Assembly (NCBI RefSeq): GCF_014262665.1
Contig: NZ_CP046883.1
Coordinates: 992,001-1,056,000 of the forward strand
DNA length: 64,000 bases
Direction of reading: 5' to 3'
Source of the DNA: Corynebacterium anserum
GTDB lineage: Bacteria > Actinomycetota > Actinomycetes > Mycobacteriales > Mycobacteriaceae
Shown here: positions 53,901-62,578 of the stretch, one piece after another
Layout of the letters: each line of letters begins with the position of its first letter
Numbering within the stretch: position 1 is the first letter of the stretch
Position numbers and translations under genes: made by a program
The notes under the pieces: generated by a model
Databases searched by the model: none
Told to the model about the DNA's origin: nothing
What the model saw: the letters and a program-made list of their open reading frames with translations, nothing else

Positions 53901-54620
53901 TGGGCCTGTGGCACAGTTCATACCAATCATGTCGATGCCCAGGGGCTCTAATGCGGTGAGAGCAGCGCCGATTTCAGAACCGAGAAGCATAGTGCCGGTG
54001 GTCTCCACGGTCACATGAACGATGATGGGAAGTGGGGAGTTGAGTTCAGCGAATGCTTGTTTTGTTCCCAGTACGGCTGCTTTGACTTGTAGCAGATCTT
54101 GGCATGTTTCGATGAGAATGGCATCCGCCCCAGCACGAACCATCCCTCGGGCACATTGCACGTATGCGTCCCGCAAAGCATCATAAGGAGCATGACCAAG
54201 TGAAGGCAGTTTTGTTCCGGGGCCTATAGAACCGACGACGAATCGTGGGGTGCCGTCAGCGCTAGGTCCCATTTCGTCGGCCACTTCACGGGCGATGGCG
54301 ACGCCTTTTTCGGCGAGTTCCTCGATGCGGTCTGCGATGTCGTAATCGGCTAAGTTCGGCAAATTGCAGCCGAAGGTATTGGTTTCAACTAGGTCGGCAC
54401 CAGCTTCGAAGTAGCGTCGATGAATATCGCGCAGCACGTCGGGGCGTGTGTGGTTAAGGATCTCATTGCACCCTTCGAGTCCCAGAAAGTCTTGTTCTAG
54501 GTCGAGGTCAACAGCCTGAAGCTGGGTGCCCATGGCGCCGTCGCCGATAAGAACCCGTCTCTTCATGGCGGCAAGAAAGGGGTGGTCGGCACTTACTCGG
54601 GGAAACGCATTGTTAGTCAT
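50988..54620 (-). CDS. metH: Cobalamin-dependent methionine synthase MetH
   Basis: The 1210-residue protein has all four MetH modules. These are the homocysteine domain with zinc Cys in GMNCATG (about residue 234) and GGCCGTTPEH (about 302), the pterin domain (MIGERTNANGSKAFREAML; FEDGDGPSSRYQRTMAL), the cap and B12 domains with axial DVHDIGKN (about 753), and the reactivation domain (SFGYGSCPDMEDR near the end). It remethylates homocysteine from methyltetrahydrofolate. The ATG at 54620 lacks an obvious ribosome site. Nothing unusual is seen in the coding region. Confidence 0.97.
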   Translation of the reverse strand: MTNNAFPRVSADHPFLAAMKRRVLIGDGAMGTQLQAVDLDLEQDFLGLEGCNEILNHTRPDVLRDIHRRYFEAGADLVETNTFGCNLPNLADYDIADRIEELAEKGVAIAREVADEMGPSADGTPRFVVGSIGPGTKLPSLGHAPYDALRDAYVQCARGMVRAGADAILIETCQDLLQVKAAVLGTKQAFAELNSPLPIIVHVTVETTGTMLLGSEIGAALTALEPLGIDMIGMNCATGPDEMNEHLRFLSQNTTLPVSVMPNAGLPVLGANGAVYPLTAEELATALRNFVQDYGLSMVGGCCGTTPEHISAVRDAVLGSPSNDAAVQGKRTPKHNNDVSSLYQSMPLTQDTGITMIGERTNANGSKAFREAMLSGDVEKCLDIAKEQVRDGAHMVDLCIDYVGRDGTEDMAKLASLLATNSTLPVMIDSTEPEVIRTGLEHLGGRCAVNSVNFEDGDGPSSRYQRTMALVKQHGATVVALTIDEEGQARTAEKKVEIAERLIKDITESWGLPEEDIIVDCLTFPISTGQEETRRDGIETINAIRELKKRHPEVHTTLGLSNISFGLNPAARQVLNSVFLNECIEAGLDTAIAHSSKILPMNRIEEEQRNTALDMVYDRRTEDYDPLQKFMQLFEGVSAASAKDERAEKLAAMPLFERLAQRIIDGERAGLTDDLDEAMTQKDPVAIINEDLLAGMKTVGDLFGSGQMQLPFVLQSAETMKAAVAHLEPHMESQAGGSSASKGTMVIATVKGDVHDIGKNLVDIILSNNGYDVVNIGIKQPISNILQAAEEHNADVIGMSGLLVKSTVIMKENLEEMNRLGKSHIPVMLGGAALTRPYVEDDLTEVYDGDVYYSKDAFEALTVLDGIMAGLRGEHTEESAAAIEKRQKRRARRERSKAIAEKRKAEAQPVEIPQRSDVAIDVPLATPPFWGTRIVKGISLNDYLPMLDERALFRGQWGLQSTRGGDGPSYEELVEAEGRPRLRALLDSLKQKGVLDHAAVVYGYFPAVSEGDTVHILPMPPEGQQPDPRAEPVTSFTFPRQQRGRFLNIADFICSRHRAIRKGRVDVLPFQLVTMGDPIAEYANELFAHDSYREYLEVHGVGVQLTEALAEYWHARIRDELILDEGEEKQQRVSAEDSDDTEEFFDLKYRGARFSFGYGSCPDMEDRIKLVKLLKPERIGVELSEELQLHPEQSTDAFVLYHPEAKYFNV

Positions 54621-54820
54621 TAAATAGACAGCTTAGTTCACTACCCGCCTCATAAAGAATTAATAGTGCTTCACTTCTCCCCCGGTCGTTCCCGTTGCTC
54701 ATCGCACGCCTCGGAAATCTCAGGTGCTCACCGACACGCTCGGAAGGCGTCATTTCCCACGGAGATTCTCAGGGGTTCCCGTTGCTTGTTGTTCCCTCCC
54801 GGGTCATTTACATGATTGGT
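54621..54820 (-). promoter_or_regulatory. metH leader region with repeated motifs
   Basis: This 200-bp stretch carries two copies of GCAACGGGAAC about 95 bases apart on the minus strand, and several near-complementary GC-rich segments (TTCCGAGCGTGTCGG; TTTCCGAGGCGTG). A GTCTA next to the start codon resembles half of the McbR operator known from corynebacterial methionine genes. I could not fit it to a B12 or SAM riboswitch consensus. It could hold an unrecognised leader RNA or only the promoter. Confidence 0.4.
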
Positions 54821-55294
54821 CTATGAGTGGCTGTCAATCATGATGTGTACATGTTCTGAGACCACAGAATAATTGGCTTCGCATTCTGTGCACAGCGCTC
54901 GAAGGAGCGCATCGAGGTCTTCGAGTTCCTCGTCCTCGAGGACCGCTCCTTCGTACTTGTCGGATAAGCGCAGCAAATCTTCGATAATCGGAGATACTGC
55001 AGCGACTACTGCCCGGGTAATCTGATCAGGTTCGGAGGGTGTTTTATTCTCTGATGCCTCCTGCAGTACATCCGTGGAGGCAGCGAGAACTTTTTGTTCA
55101 TCTTCGGATAGCCGTGGGATGCGTGAGATGGCGTCGACTAAGGAGTCAACGATCACCCGCGCCTCTCCGACGACTGTCTCAGGGTACGGTGCCTCCCAAA
55201 ATTCGCGGTCTTCTTTGCGTAAGTAACTCCCTGTAGCCATCGCATGAAGATTGTCCACGAACGCTTCGCGTGCCTCGTTAACCCCTGTACTCAA
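54821..55294 (-). CDS. Uncharacterised acidic helical protein
   Basis: The 157-residue product is acidic and probably mostly helical, with no membrane segment or signal peptide. It has DREFWEAPYPETVVGEARVIVDSLVDAI near the middle and a C-terminal LCTECEANYSVVSEHVHIMIDSHS with a CxxC pair and His residues that might bind metal. I do not recognise the family. It starts 27 bases after the mshC stop, so it is probably transcribed with mshC. The frame and codon use resemble its neighbours. Confidence 0.65.
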   Translation of the reverse strand: MSTGVNEAREAFVDNLHAMATGSYLRKEDREFWEAPYPETVVGEARVIVDSLVDAISRIPRLSEDEQKVLAASTDVLQEASENKTPSEPDQITRAVVAAVSPIIEDLLRLSDKYEGAVLEDEELEDLDALLRALCTECEANYSVVSEHVHIMIDSHS

Positions 55295-55321
55295 TTGCCG
55301 TCGCTCCTTGTTTTCCGTTTT

Positions 55322-56632
55322 CTACGTTTGTGCGCATCCGGATTCTGCCGCACTCGCCTCTTGAGCCTCTTCAGTCACTGAGTCCAACTGGATGCCAAGG
55401 AGAGCATCGAGTGCCATAGCCACGTCCGACGCCACACCTGCTTCACCACCAGTGAGTACACGATTAGCCCACGCATCAACATGGTGCAGTGCCGCAGGGG
55501 TGTTCAGATCATCAGCGATAAATGCCCGCAGCTGATCAATCATGATGGTGGAATCAGCGCTGTCCTCTCGCTGTGTGAGCGTATTGTATGCACAGCGCCA
55601 CAAAGCTAAACGCGATTCGGCTTCGGCAAGAACCGCGTCGGACCAATCACGATCACTCCGGTAGTGAGAAGCATAGACCCCCAGTCTGATAGCCGACGGC
55701 TCGTGACCAGCTTGGGTGAGTTTGTGGACAAACACGAGGTTGCCTAGCGATTTACTCATTTTGGTTCCGTCAAGGCCAATCATTCCCGTATGAACATAGT
55801 GTTCGGCCATACGTGTCGCATCGGTGGCAGCCTCCGCATGTGCTGCTGAGAATTCATGATGAGGGAAACGAAGATCGGAGCCACCCCCTTGGATGGCAAA
55901 CGGAGTGCCCAGGCGGTTGTTAGCTATCGCGGAGCATTCGATGTGCCATCCGGGTCTTCCCGGACCAAACGGTGAGTCCCACGCCGGCTCCCCTTCGCGG
56001 TATGCGCGCCACAACAGGGCATCCAGGGGATGCTTTTTGCCAGGGCGCTGTGGGTCGCCACCCCGCTCGGCAAAGAGCTCAGCCATGGTCGGCTCATCAT
56101 AGCGGGATTCGTATCCGAATTGAGTGGTGAAAGTATGATCGGCGTAAATATCCGGGTAATCATCATGCAGTTGGTAGGCCGCGCCTTTATCCAACAGGCG
56201 TTGAACCATCTCTATGACCTCGGGAATGGATTCCACTGCTCCTACGTAATCGCGTGGAGGGATGACTTTCAGAGCCTCCATATCGGAGCGGAATAGATTG
56301 ATTTGGTCCGTACCCAACTCGCGCCAGTCCACACCATCGCGTTGTGCACGTTCGAATAGAGGGTCATCGACGTCTGTAATGTTCTGGACATAGTGCACCT
56401 TCACACCCGAGCTCACAAGGTAACGGTGAATGAGATCGAAGGTGAGATACGTTGCAGCATGTCCCAAATGAGTGGAGTCATAAGGGGTGATCCCGCAGAC
56501 GTACATGCCTAATTCAGCATCCCCCTGTGGGATAACGACGGGTTTGACCTGATCATCAGCCGTGTCATAAAGGTTGAGCACGGGAGCGGACCCGCTGAGA
56601 ACCGGCACATGAGGGGGAAGCCAAGAATGCAT
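55322..56632 (-). CDS. mshC: Mycothiol biosynthesis ligase MshC
   Basis: From the ATG at 56632 the protein is 436 residues. It starts [29 protein letters not shown] and has the MshC-type [29 protein letters not shown] (the HIGH-like element), [15 protein letters not shown] and the TKMSKSLGN nucleotide motif. It ligates cysteine to glucosaminyl-inositol in mycothiol synthesis. An open frame of 115 more residues upstream runs through tandem repeats and has no family match. MshC differs from cysteinyl-tRNA synthetase by lacking the anticodon domain, as here. Confidence 0.95.
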   Translation of the reverse strand: MHSWLPPHVPVLSGSAPVLNLYDTADDQVKPVVIPQGDAELGMYVCGITPYDSTHLGHAATYLTFDLIHRYLVSSGVKVHYVQNITDVDDPLFERAQRDGVDWRELGTDQINLFRSDMEALKVIPPRDYVGAVESIPEVIEMVQRLLDKGAAYQLHDDYPDIYADHTFTTQFGYESRYDEPTMAELFAERGGDPQRPGKKHPLDALLWRAYREGEPAWDSPFGPGRPGWHIECSAIANNRLGTPFAIQGGGSDLRFPHHEFSAAHAEAATDATRMAEHYVHTGMIGLDGTKMSKSLGNLVFVHKLTQAGHEPSAIRLGVYASHYRSDRDWSDAVLAEAESRLALWRCAYNTLTQREDSADSTIMIDQLRAFIADDLNTPAALHHVDAWANRVLTGGEAGVASDVAMALDALLGIQLDSVTEEAQEASAAESGCAQT

Positions 56633-56703
56633 AGCCACCACTCTAACCCTGCGGTCAAAGTGGTGGTAAGTCAGGGAGGGGCCGTGTGGGTGAGTGTGAG
56701 CGA

Positions 56704-56778
56704 GCCAGCAGGGGTGCAGCGCGGTTGAGTCAGCAGGGGTGTAGCGTGGCTGAGTCAGTTGGGGTGCAGCGCGGATTC
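56704..56778 (+). repeat. Three tandem 25-bp repeats upstream of mshC
   Basis: Units at 56704-56728, 56729-56753 and 56754-56778 share the core CAGCAGGGGTGCAGCGCGG with a few changes. They lie in the 230-bp gap between uppP and mshC, which are both on the minus strand. Confidence 0.85.
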
Positions 56779-56862
56779 TTTCGCGCAGAGTGTTGCCGCA
56801 CGTGAGGTATGTACGGCGCGACGCTGCGTTTGGTTGATAGAAGTTGATGGAAAACGGCTCAT

Positions 56863-57702
56863 TTAGGTTGCTGGAATAACGTTCATGCCCAGGAGAACCA
56901 TGACCAGAATGCCCACCGGAATACGCCAGAGTGCGAACCATGCGAAGGAGTGGTGGGAGACGAATCGAAGCAACCATGCGATTGCCGCGTATCCCAAGAC
57001 AAACGCAATGAGAGTGCCGACGATCAGCTGCGCGCCACTTGCTGCCTGACCCGAGGCCGGATCAAATGCGTCGCGAAGAGAAAAAAGACCCGAGGCCAAT
57101 ACTGCTGGGATAGCAAGCAGGAATGAAAAACGCGTCGCGACTTCGCGATTCAATCCGAGGAACAAACCAGCAGACACTGTACCGCCAGAACGCGACACCC
57201 CGGGAATGAGTGCCAAACATTGTGCGAGACCCATCAATATGGCGTCTTTCATCGTCAACTCGTTGAACGAACGCGCACGGTGGCCAACCTTCTCAGCCAG
57301 AATGAAAACGAAGGAGAATAGAACCAACATGGCTGCAGTAAGCCACAGATTGCGCAGACCCTCTCGGATGAGATCCTTGCCGACAAAACCAAGAATGCCA
57401 ACAGGGATAGTGCCGACGATAACCATCCATCCCATCGCATAATCGAAATCCCGACGCGATTTATCAAAAAGCCCGGATAACCAGGCCTTAGCGATGCGGA
57501 AGATGTCCTTGGCGAAGTACACCAACACTGCCAGCTCAGTGCCAAGCTGAACCACCGCGGTAAAAGAAGCACCGGCATCCTCGCCCCAGAAAAGGGTCGA
57601 GACGATGCGTAAATGTCCTGAGGAAGAGACCGGCAGGAACTCTGTCAGACCCTGCACTATCGATAGGACAATTGTTTGAATCCAAGACATTTCTGATGTC
57701 AT
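56863..57702 (-). CDS. uppP: Undecaprenyl-diphosphatase UppP (BacA)
   Basis: The 279-residue protein has about eight membrane segments and both UppP signatures: [19 protein letters not shown] near the N-terminus and [20 protein letters not shown] in the middle. It recycles undecaprenyl pyrophosphate to the monophosphate carrier for peptidoglycan and other wall polymers and gives bacitracin resistance when overproduced. It lies 26 bp from the divergent lipoprotein gene. mshC-uppP-lipoprotein-pyrD is the order known from corynebacteria. Confidence 0.96.
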   Translation of the reverse strand: MTSEMSWIQTIVLSIVQGLTEFLPVSSSGHLRIVSTLFWGEDAGASFTAVVQLGTELAVLVYFAKDIFRIAKAWLSGLFDKSRRDFDYAMGWMVIVGTIPVGILGFVGKDLIREGLRNLWLTAAMLVLFSFVFILAEKVGHRARSFNELTMKDAILMGLAQCLALIPGVSRSGGTVSAGLFLGLNREVATRFSFLLAIPAVLASGLFSLRDAFDPASGQAASGAQLIVGTLIAFVLGYAAIAWLLRFVSHHSFAWFALWRIPVGILVMVLLGMNVIPAT

Positions 57703-57728
57703 GAGGACAGACGATACACCTGCCCTCG

Positions 57729-58964
57729 ATGAATAGGGAGTACGAAACTCAGGCTGGTAGCGTAGTGGATGTGAAAGCGCACGTAACCGCCCCTGTTAGC
57801 CTGTCCACACAGATACGGCGTGCGCGCCGATTTTCTGTGGGAGCCGTTGTTATCACCACCGGAATACTACTCGGTGGGTGTACTCAGCAGATGCTTGGAA
57901 ATGATCAGGAGAATGCTGGGTCAGCTGATGACCAGAAAGACCACACTCCCGTCGGATCTCCGGCGACCCCCGATCCGTCGCCGGCGCCAGCTGATCACTT
58001 GGCGGGAAAGACCGGACAGGCAGAAGAACACACAGTCCTTGATGCAGTCCGAGTATCTGCAGGATCGGATGCTGATAAACTGGCGGTTCTTTTTGCGGAT
58101 GGAAAGCTAAATATTGGCAGTGCAGAGTCTGTACTGAGCTCGGATGCCACTACGGTAAATCTGGATAAAAGCTGCGATAACCTGGCCACATCCGCTGATG
58201 GCGTCGCCGTTGCGTGTGATGGAAAGTTACTTGATATCAACGCTGAAGGGCACACGACACGAACAATTACCCTCGACGGTCGCATCCTATCCGGAACTTT
58301 CACCGATGATGGTAGGTCCGTAGCAGGAATTGAGGGTGAAGAGCGCCTGCGTTTCTTTAATGCACAGGGTGAAGAGACAAAGAAACAAGTGGTCAGCAAG
58401 AACATTGATGAGACCATTTTGATCGAGCCCAGCGGAGATAGAGCAGAACGTGTCGCTGTTATTGATCGCAGCCGCACAAGCATCAACGACGTTTCCATCG
58501 AAGACCAGGCTTTCAACGCCGCGCTGCGTATTGGTCAGGGCGTAGGAGAGGTAAATAACGGCCGAGGCAATGATGGGGTCATAGTCGCCTCTGATCACCG
58601 TCAACAGCAATTCCAACTATTCACGATGAATGATGTTGTGCGCCTACACCAGGAAGCGCCCACTGGGCCATCGCCCTGGGCCACTCTATGGGACTTTAAG
58701 CGCCAGCTGGCGTGGGTCTCCACCACAGGGGACAACAAGCTCACTGGATACAGTGTCAAAAGCGGTGTGCCCGAAGCGACTGTTCAGTTGGACACTATTG
58801 CGAATGTCCGAGCTGTCCTCGATACGCCCGACGGCAAAATACTTCTCCTAGCTGAAAATGGACAATGGCAATTGCTCAGCGCCAAAGACATACAAGCGGC
58901 ACAGGATAAAGGTGTTCCAGGTGCTCAAAAGCTGGACCAGCGCATCATCGGCGGGCAGGAGTAA
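57729..58964 (+). CDS. Secreted lipoprotein with beta-propeller-like repeats
   Basis: The frame encodes up to 411 residues, with a lipobox LLGGC after a hydrophobic stretch ([14 protein letters not shown]), so the mature protein would be diacylated at Cys. The first 12 or so residues may not be translated: GTG codons at 57765 and 57771 are alternative starts giving a normal signal peptide. The rest is hydrophilic, with segments like [23 protein letters not shown] that suggest WD40- or YncE-like propeller blades, an inference. The gene precedes pyrD. Function unknown. Confidence 0.75.
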   Translation: MNREYETQAGSVVDVKAHVTAPVSLSTQIRRARRFSVGAVVITTGILLGGCTQQMLGNDQENAGSADDQKDHTPVGSPATPDPSPAPADHLAGKTGQAEEHTVLDAVRVSAGSDADKLAVLFADGKLNIGSAESVLSSDATTVNLDKSCDNLATSADGVAVACDGKLLDINAEGHTTRTITLDGRILSGTFTDDGRSVAGIEGEERLRFFNAQGEETKKQVVSKNIDETILIEPSGDRAERVAVIDRSRTSINDVSIEDQAFNAALRIGQGVGEVNNGRGNDGVIVASDHRQQQFQLFTMNDVVRLHQEAPTGPSPWATLWDFKRQLAWVSTTGDNKLTGYSVKSGVPEATVQLDTIANVRAVLDTPDGKILLLAENGQWQLLSAKDIQAAQDKGVPGAQKLDQRIIGGQE

Positions 58965-59028
58965 GGCCAAGAATAAGCGGTCTAACACCACCTGGATAAT
59001 GCAAGAAAGTAAGAAGGATAGAAATTCT

Positions 59029-60171
59029 ATGTCCACCGTGTCCCCGTCACATTTCCGTACTTTTCGCGCTAAAGCATATGGCCTTGCGCTCAAGGCGATG
59101 TTTAGAATGCCGCCCGAGCGTATCCATTCTCTGATGTCGTCATTATTGGAGGCGGTGAACAATTCCGACGTCGTGCTCCGAACGTTACGTAAAATGTGGG
59201 TTGTTAACGACGTAGTGCTGGCGCAGGATGTCGCAGGAATCCACTTCCCCCGTCCCCTTGGACTGGCTGCAGGTTTCGATAAGGATGCTAAGGAAGTAAA
59301 TGTATGGGGGTCACTGGGCTTTGGCTACGCCGAAGTGGGTACGCTTACCATTCTTCCCCAGCCGGGTAACCCTACTCCCCGACTGTTTCGCTTGACCGAT
59401 GACCGTGCCATTCTCAATCGGATGGGGTTCAATAATGAGGGGACGGTCGCGGCAACTCGTCGTCTGGAGCAACGACGTGCCACAGAACCGGTTGGTGTGA
59501 ATCTCGGTAAGTCTAAGTTGACGGATGCTGACGTTGCGGCTCATGATTACCGCAGGTCAGCGCGGGTTGTTGGTGATATCGCTGATTATTTGGTCATCAA
59601 TGTATCCTCCCCGAACACTCCGGGTTTACGCGATCTGCAAGCGGTAGAGTCACTGCGGCCGATCGTCCAGGCGGTTCAAGAAGAAAATAACCGTCCCTTG
59701 TTTGTGAAAATTGCTCCTGATTTAACTGACGAGGATGTCCTCGCCGTCACGGATATGGCACTCGAACTAGGAGTAGCTGGCATCATTGCTACCAACACCA
59801 CCATTTCCCGCGAGGGGTTGCGAACCGATGCGTCTTACGTGCGAGCTCTCGGCGCTGGAGGAGTTTCAGGAGCTCCTGTTGCTGAGCGCTCTATGCACGT
59901 GCTCAAGATCATCGCCCAACGTGCGGAGGGGAATCTGGCTCTTATCTCGGTCGGTGGAATAGAAACTCCCGAACAAGCATGGGAACGTATTGCGGCTGGT
60001 GCGCATTTGATTCAGGGATACACTCCGTTTATTTATGGCGGTCCCGATTGGATTCGCGACATTCATCGAGGGATTGCTGATCAAATTAGAGCCCACGGCC
60101 TGAGCTCTATCAGCGAGGCGGTGGGCAGTAATCTTCCGTGGACCCTCGGTGGGACTGAGAAAACCCGTTAG
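59029..60171 (+). CDS. pyrD: Dihydroorotate dehydrogenase, class 2
   Basis: The ATG at 59029 has AAGGA upstream and gives 380 residues; a longer frame to 58858 overlaps the lipoprotein gene and is not family-like. The N-terminal helices ([25 protein letters not shown]) are the membrane-associated segment of class 2 enzymes, followed by [38 protein letters not shown] with the class 2 catalytic Ser, and [12 protein letters not shown]. It oxidises dihydroorotate to orotate using menaquinone. The stop overlaps the convergent PEBP gene by 4 bases. Confidence 0.96.
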   Translation: MSTVSPSHFRTFRAKAYGLALKAMFRMPPERIHSLMSSLLEAVNNSDVVLRTLRKMWVVNDVVLAQDVAGIHFPRPLGLAAGFDKDAKEVNVWGSLGFGYAEVGTLTILPQPGNPTPRLFRLTDDRAILNRMGFNNEGTVAATRRLEQRRATEPVGVNLGKSKLTDADVAAHDYRRSARVVGDIADYLVINVSSPNTPGLRDLQAVESLRPIVQAVQEENNRPLFVKIAPDLTDEDVLAVTDMALELGVAGIIATNTTISREGLRTDASYVRALGAGGVSGAPVAERSMHVLKIIAQRAEGNLALISVGGIETPEQAWERIAAGAHLIQGYTPFIYGGPDWIRDIHRGIADQIRAHGLSSISEAVGSNLPWTLGGTEKTR

Positions 60172-60728
60172 TTCTCCGCCCAGCCCCAGAGGATCCCGCG
60201 GGCGGTGGCTTTGAAGTTGAGGTTAAACCCGAGCACGGTGGGTGTGGAACGATCATCAATATCCAGAGTTTCACCCACTGCATGAACTGCGAAGAGGTAG
60301 CGGTGAGGTCCATGACCCTCTGGTGGCTGTGGGCCGTAGTAGCCGCGGATCCCGGAGTCTCCGCGCAAAACGACTGTTCCGTCCGGTAGTGAAAGCAAAT
60401 TGTCTTTGTGCCCGGCTCCCAGCTTCAAGGAGGTTACGTCTGCGGGGATGTTAAAGACTGCCCAGTGCCAATAGCCGGAGGCGGTGGGAGCATCGGGATC
60501 GAAGCAGGTGACTGCGTAGGTCTCGGTGCCCTCCGGCCCCTTTTCCCAGGACAGTTGTGGGGAGACGTCATTTCCACCTAGCTGTTCTTCTGGGATACGT
60601 TCGCCGTCGTTGAAAGTATCGCTGGTGACCTTGAGCGCTGGCAGGTCTGCCAGTGGTGCATAGGGATCGGGACCGGGGAAACGATCGTCGATATATGTTG
60701 GCTTGTGGTGTCTACTGCTGGAAGTCAT
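60168..60728 (-). CDS. YbhB/YbcL family PEBP protein
   Basis: From the ATG at 60728, with GGAG just upstream, the protein is 186 residues. It has the PEBP landmarks VTCFDPDAPTASGYWHWAVFNIP and GYYGPQPPEGHGPHRYLFAVHAVGE that form the anion-binding pocket. No signal peptide is seen, so it is cytoplasmic. PEBPs bind phospholipid head groups or related ligands; the role here is not known. It converges on pyrD with a 4-bp overlap. Confidence 0.9.
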   Translation of the reverse strand: MTSSSRHHKPTYIDDRFPGPDPYAPLADLPALKVTSDTFNDGERIPEEQLGGNDVSPQLSWEKGPEGTETYAVTCFDPDAPTASGYWHWAVFNIPADVTSLKLGAGHKDNLLSLPDGTVVLRGDSGIRGYYGPQPPEGHGPHRYLFAVHAVGETLDIDDRSTPTVLGFNLNFKATARGILWGWAEN

Positions 60729-60905
60729 GTTCTCCAACGTAGCGAAAAATTCAGTCGAATGCACCGTTGAATTTATATTTGTATAGTTTATGACCTGGGT
60801 ATTTGTTATTTACACGCTCATGACGCTAGAGTAACTTCTCGTGCATTGAAGTACGGATGCACCGCAAGCTTCGCGGTGAATTTCTGTGCTGAGATGTTTT
60901 ACCCT

Positions 60906-60991
60906 GTCCGGGTGGCGGAATGGCAGACGCGCTAGCTTGAGGTGCTAGTGTCCTATTAACGGACGTGGGGGTTCAAGTCCCCCTCCGGACA
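60906..60991 (+). tRNA. tRNA-Leu (anticodon GAG)
   Basis: The acceptor arm GTCCGGG pairs with TCCGGAC. The anticodon stem CTAGC/GCTAG encloses loop TTGAGGT with GAG at 34-36. There is a long variable arm (TGTCCTATTAACGGACG) typical of Leu, and a T-arm with GGGGGTTCAAGTCCCCC. No CCA is encoded. The gene ends 4 bases before the next coding start. Confidence 0.96.
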
Positions 60992-60995
60992 CAAA

Positions 60996-61751
60996 ATGAC
61001 TAATTGTGGCGGTGCGCTAGCTCGTGTAGGTTGTGCTGCCCAGGGGGTAATCCAACGCGCGAGTACTGTACCATTGCGAACAAAGATACTCATTAGCGCC
61101 CTTATCGCGGTCATTGTTGTCTGCATACTGTGGGTCCCAGTGCCCTCTACTGGAACTATTCGCGGGTGGGTTGAGTCCACCGGAGTATGGGCACCCGTCA
61201 CCTACGTATTGCTGATGGTATCGTTTACCCAATTACCAATCCCCCGCACGGTGTGGACGATTGCGGCTGGGATTTTGTTTGGGCCTTTTCTGGGCTCGAC
61301 GCTAGCGCTCATCGGACTAGCGGTCTCTGCCACCGTCTCTTTGCTCCTCGTAAGAACGTTCGGTCAACGTTGGGTTGATAAACGTACGGAAGGCGACGTG
61401 AGATTGGAACTGCTGCGTCAATTGATTGCAGTACGTGGGTGGATCGCAGTTCTGGGTTTGCGGATGGTGCCAGCGGTTCCTTTTACTCCACTGAACTATG
61501 CCTGTGGGCTATCGGCCATACCCGTTGTGCCCTATCTCATTGCTACTGTGTGCGGCTCAGCTCCCAACACCGTAGCTACTGTTATGGCTGCAGATGCGCT
61601 AGTTACAGGGCAACGTCCGTGGATTTTGCTGATGTCAGTAGTAGTTGTTCTGATAGGGTTCACCCTTTTCACGCGGGAATTTCTGCATTGGCGCACTGTA
61701 TTAAAAAAGACTCCCCGCACCGACAAGTCAAGTACTGAGCCTGAACTCTGA
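60996..61751 (+). CDS. TVP38/TMEM64 (VTT) family membrane protein
   Basis: The 251-residue frame has about five hydrophobic segments and the VTT domain reading [36 protein letters not shown] and [29 protein letters not shown], as in TVP38 and DedA-related proteins linked to lipid scrambling. The ATG at 60996 lies 4 bases after the tRNA-Leu 3' end, leaving no room for a ribosome site outside the tRNA. A TTG at 61074 just before the first helix is an alternative start. The first 26 residues have three Cys and may not be real. Confidence 0.82.
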   Translation: MTNCGGALARVGCAAQGVIQRASTVPLRTKILISALIAVIVVCILWVPVPSTGTIRGWVESTGVWAPVTYVLLMVSFTQLPIPRTVWTIAAGILFGPFLGSTLALIGLAVSATVSLLLVRTFGQRWVDKRTEGDVRLELLRQLIAVRGWIAVLGLRMVPAVPFTPLNYACGLSAIPVVPYLIATVCGSAPNTVATVMAADALVTGQRPWILLMSVVVVLIGFTLFTREFLHWRTVLKKTPRTDKSSTEPEL

Positions 61752-61768
61752 CCTTGTAGCCTAGGAGT

Positions 61769-62425
61769 ATGTTCGCAATTCGTGCTTCCTACCGTGGTCG
61801 CTCACGGCGTCGTGGTTCCTACGTGCGTGACGTGGCCGAGGCCTTAGGTAAATCCAGCTCCGTGATCTCCGAGCGGGTGTTATCAGTAGAGGATTTCGTC
61901 TGTGTCGTGCCCGGCCCTGAGGAAGCCGGAGGCGTGGTGATGAGCCTGTTGCAAACGGGAGAATTTGCCATCGGCATCGGCTCTGTCATCTCTACCGACG
62001 CTGCATCGAACGGAGAACTCGATTACGAAGATCTGGATGAGGCTGATTACAACGAGGAAATTATGGAGGAGCTCATCGGAGCTGCAAGCCGAGCCCTCGC
62101 CCCAAAGCAACGTGCCAGTGTAGTGAGCGTGCGTGTAGAAAAGCCGGGTTCTGGCGGAGTATTGGCTCCCGGTAAAGCAGCAGAAATTGCGGAAGATGTT
62201 GCCGCGGCTTTCACTCTTCTAGCCCACGTGCTCTCGCGTCGGACAAAGGAAGGTCGTGAAGCTACCGCGCTTCTACGGGCAGGCCACCTTCAATCTGAGG
62301 CCGCTGAGATGGTCGGTATAACCAAGCAGGCTATGAGCCAGCGCTTGGCTGCCGCGGGATGGCAAGCAGAGCAGGCGGGTTGGACACTTGCCGTTCATAC
62401 TCTTGCTCGAATCGAGGAGATGTAG
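61769..62425 (+). CDS. Conserved HTH protein of unknown function
   Basis: The 218-residue protein begins with a basic RASYRGRSRRRGSYV segment. It continues with a long alpha/beta region containing an acidic patch (LDYEDLDEADYNEEIMEEL) and ends with a helix-turn-helix (EATALLRAGHLQSEAAEMVGITKQAMSQRLAAAGW) resembling sigma region 4 or SatD-type motifs. It probably binds DNA, but no target is evident. It is not a named family that I recognise. It starts 18 bp after the TVP38 gene and may share its transcript. Confidence 0.72.
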   Translation: MFAIRASYRGRSRRRGSYVRDVAEALGKSSSVISERVLSVEDFVCVVPGPEEAGGVVMSLLQTGEFAIGIGSVISTDAASNGELDYEDLDEADYNEEIMEELIGAASRALAPKQRASVVSVRVEKPGSGGVLAPGKAAEIAEDVAAAFTLLAHVLSRRTKEGREATALLRAGHLQSEAAEMVGITKQAMSQRLAAAGWQAEQAGWTLAVHTLARIEEM

Positions 62426-62494
62426 CACTCCCCCTATGTTCGGCTCCATTTCGTGAGTCGGTAACCGATTGACCGTTATCAAATAGCCGATGCT

Positions 62495-62512
62495 ATCCCG
62501 CTGCTTCGGGAT
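62495..62512. terminator. Weak hairpin between convergent genes
   Basis: ATCCCG (62495-62500) and CGGGAT (62507-62512) form a 6-bp stem with a CTGCTT loop. No T-tract follows directly; a GGATATTTTTAG lies about 30 bases further on. Confidence 0.35.
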
Positions 62513-62578
62513 GGACAGACCCTAACCTTCCCAGGGCGGTAAGGATATTTTTAGTCACGTCTTGGCAATGCTGAATTG

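Noticed and set aside
54621..54820. Cobalamin or SAM riboswitch before metH
   Set aside because: The region could not be fitted to a B12-box or SAM consensus; recorded only as a possible uncharacterised leader.
56633..56977. 115-residue N-terminal extension of MshC
   Set aside because: It crosses three tandem repeats and has no match to MshC, whose normal start is at 56632.
58858..59028. N-terminal extension of PyrD
   Set aside because: It overlaps the lipoprotein gene and is not PyrD-like; the ATG at 59029 has a ribosome site.
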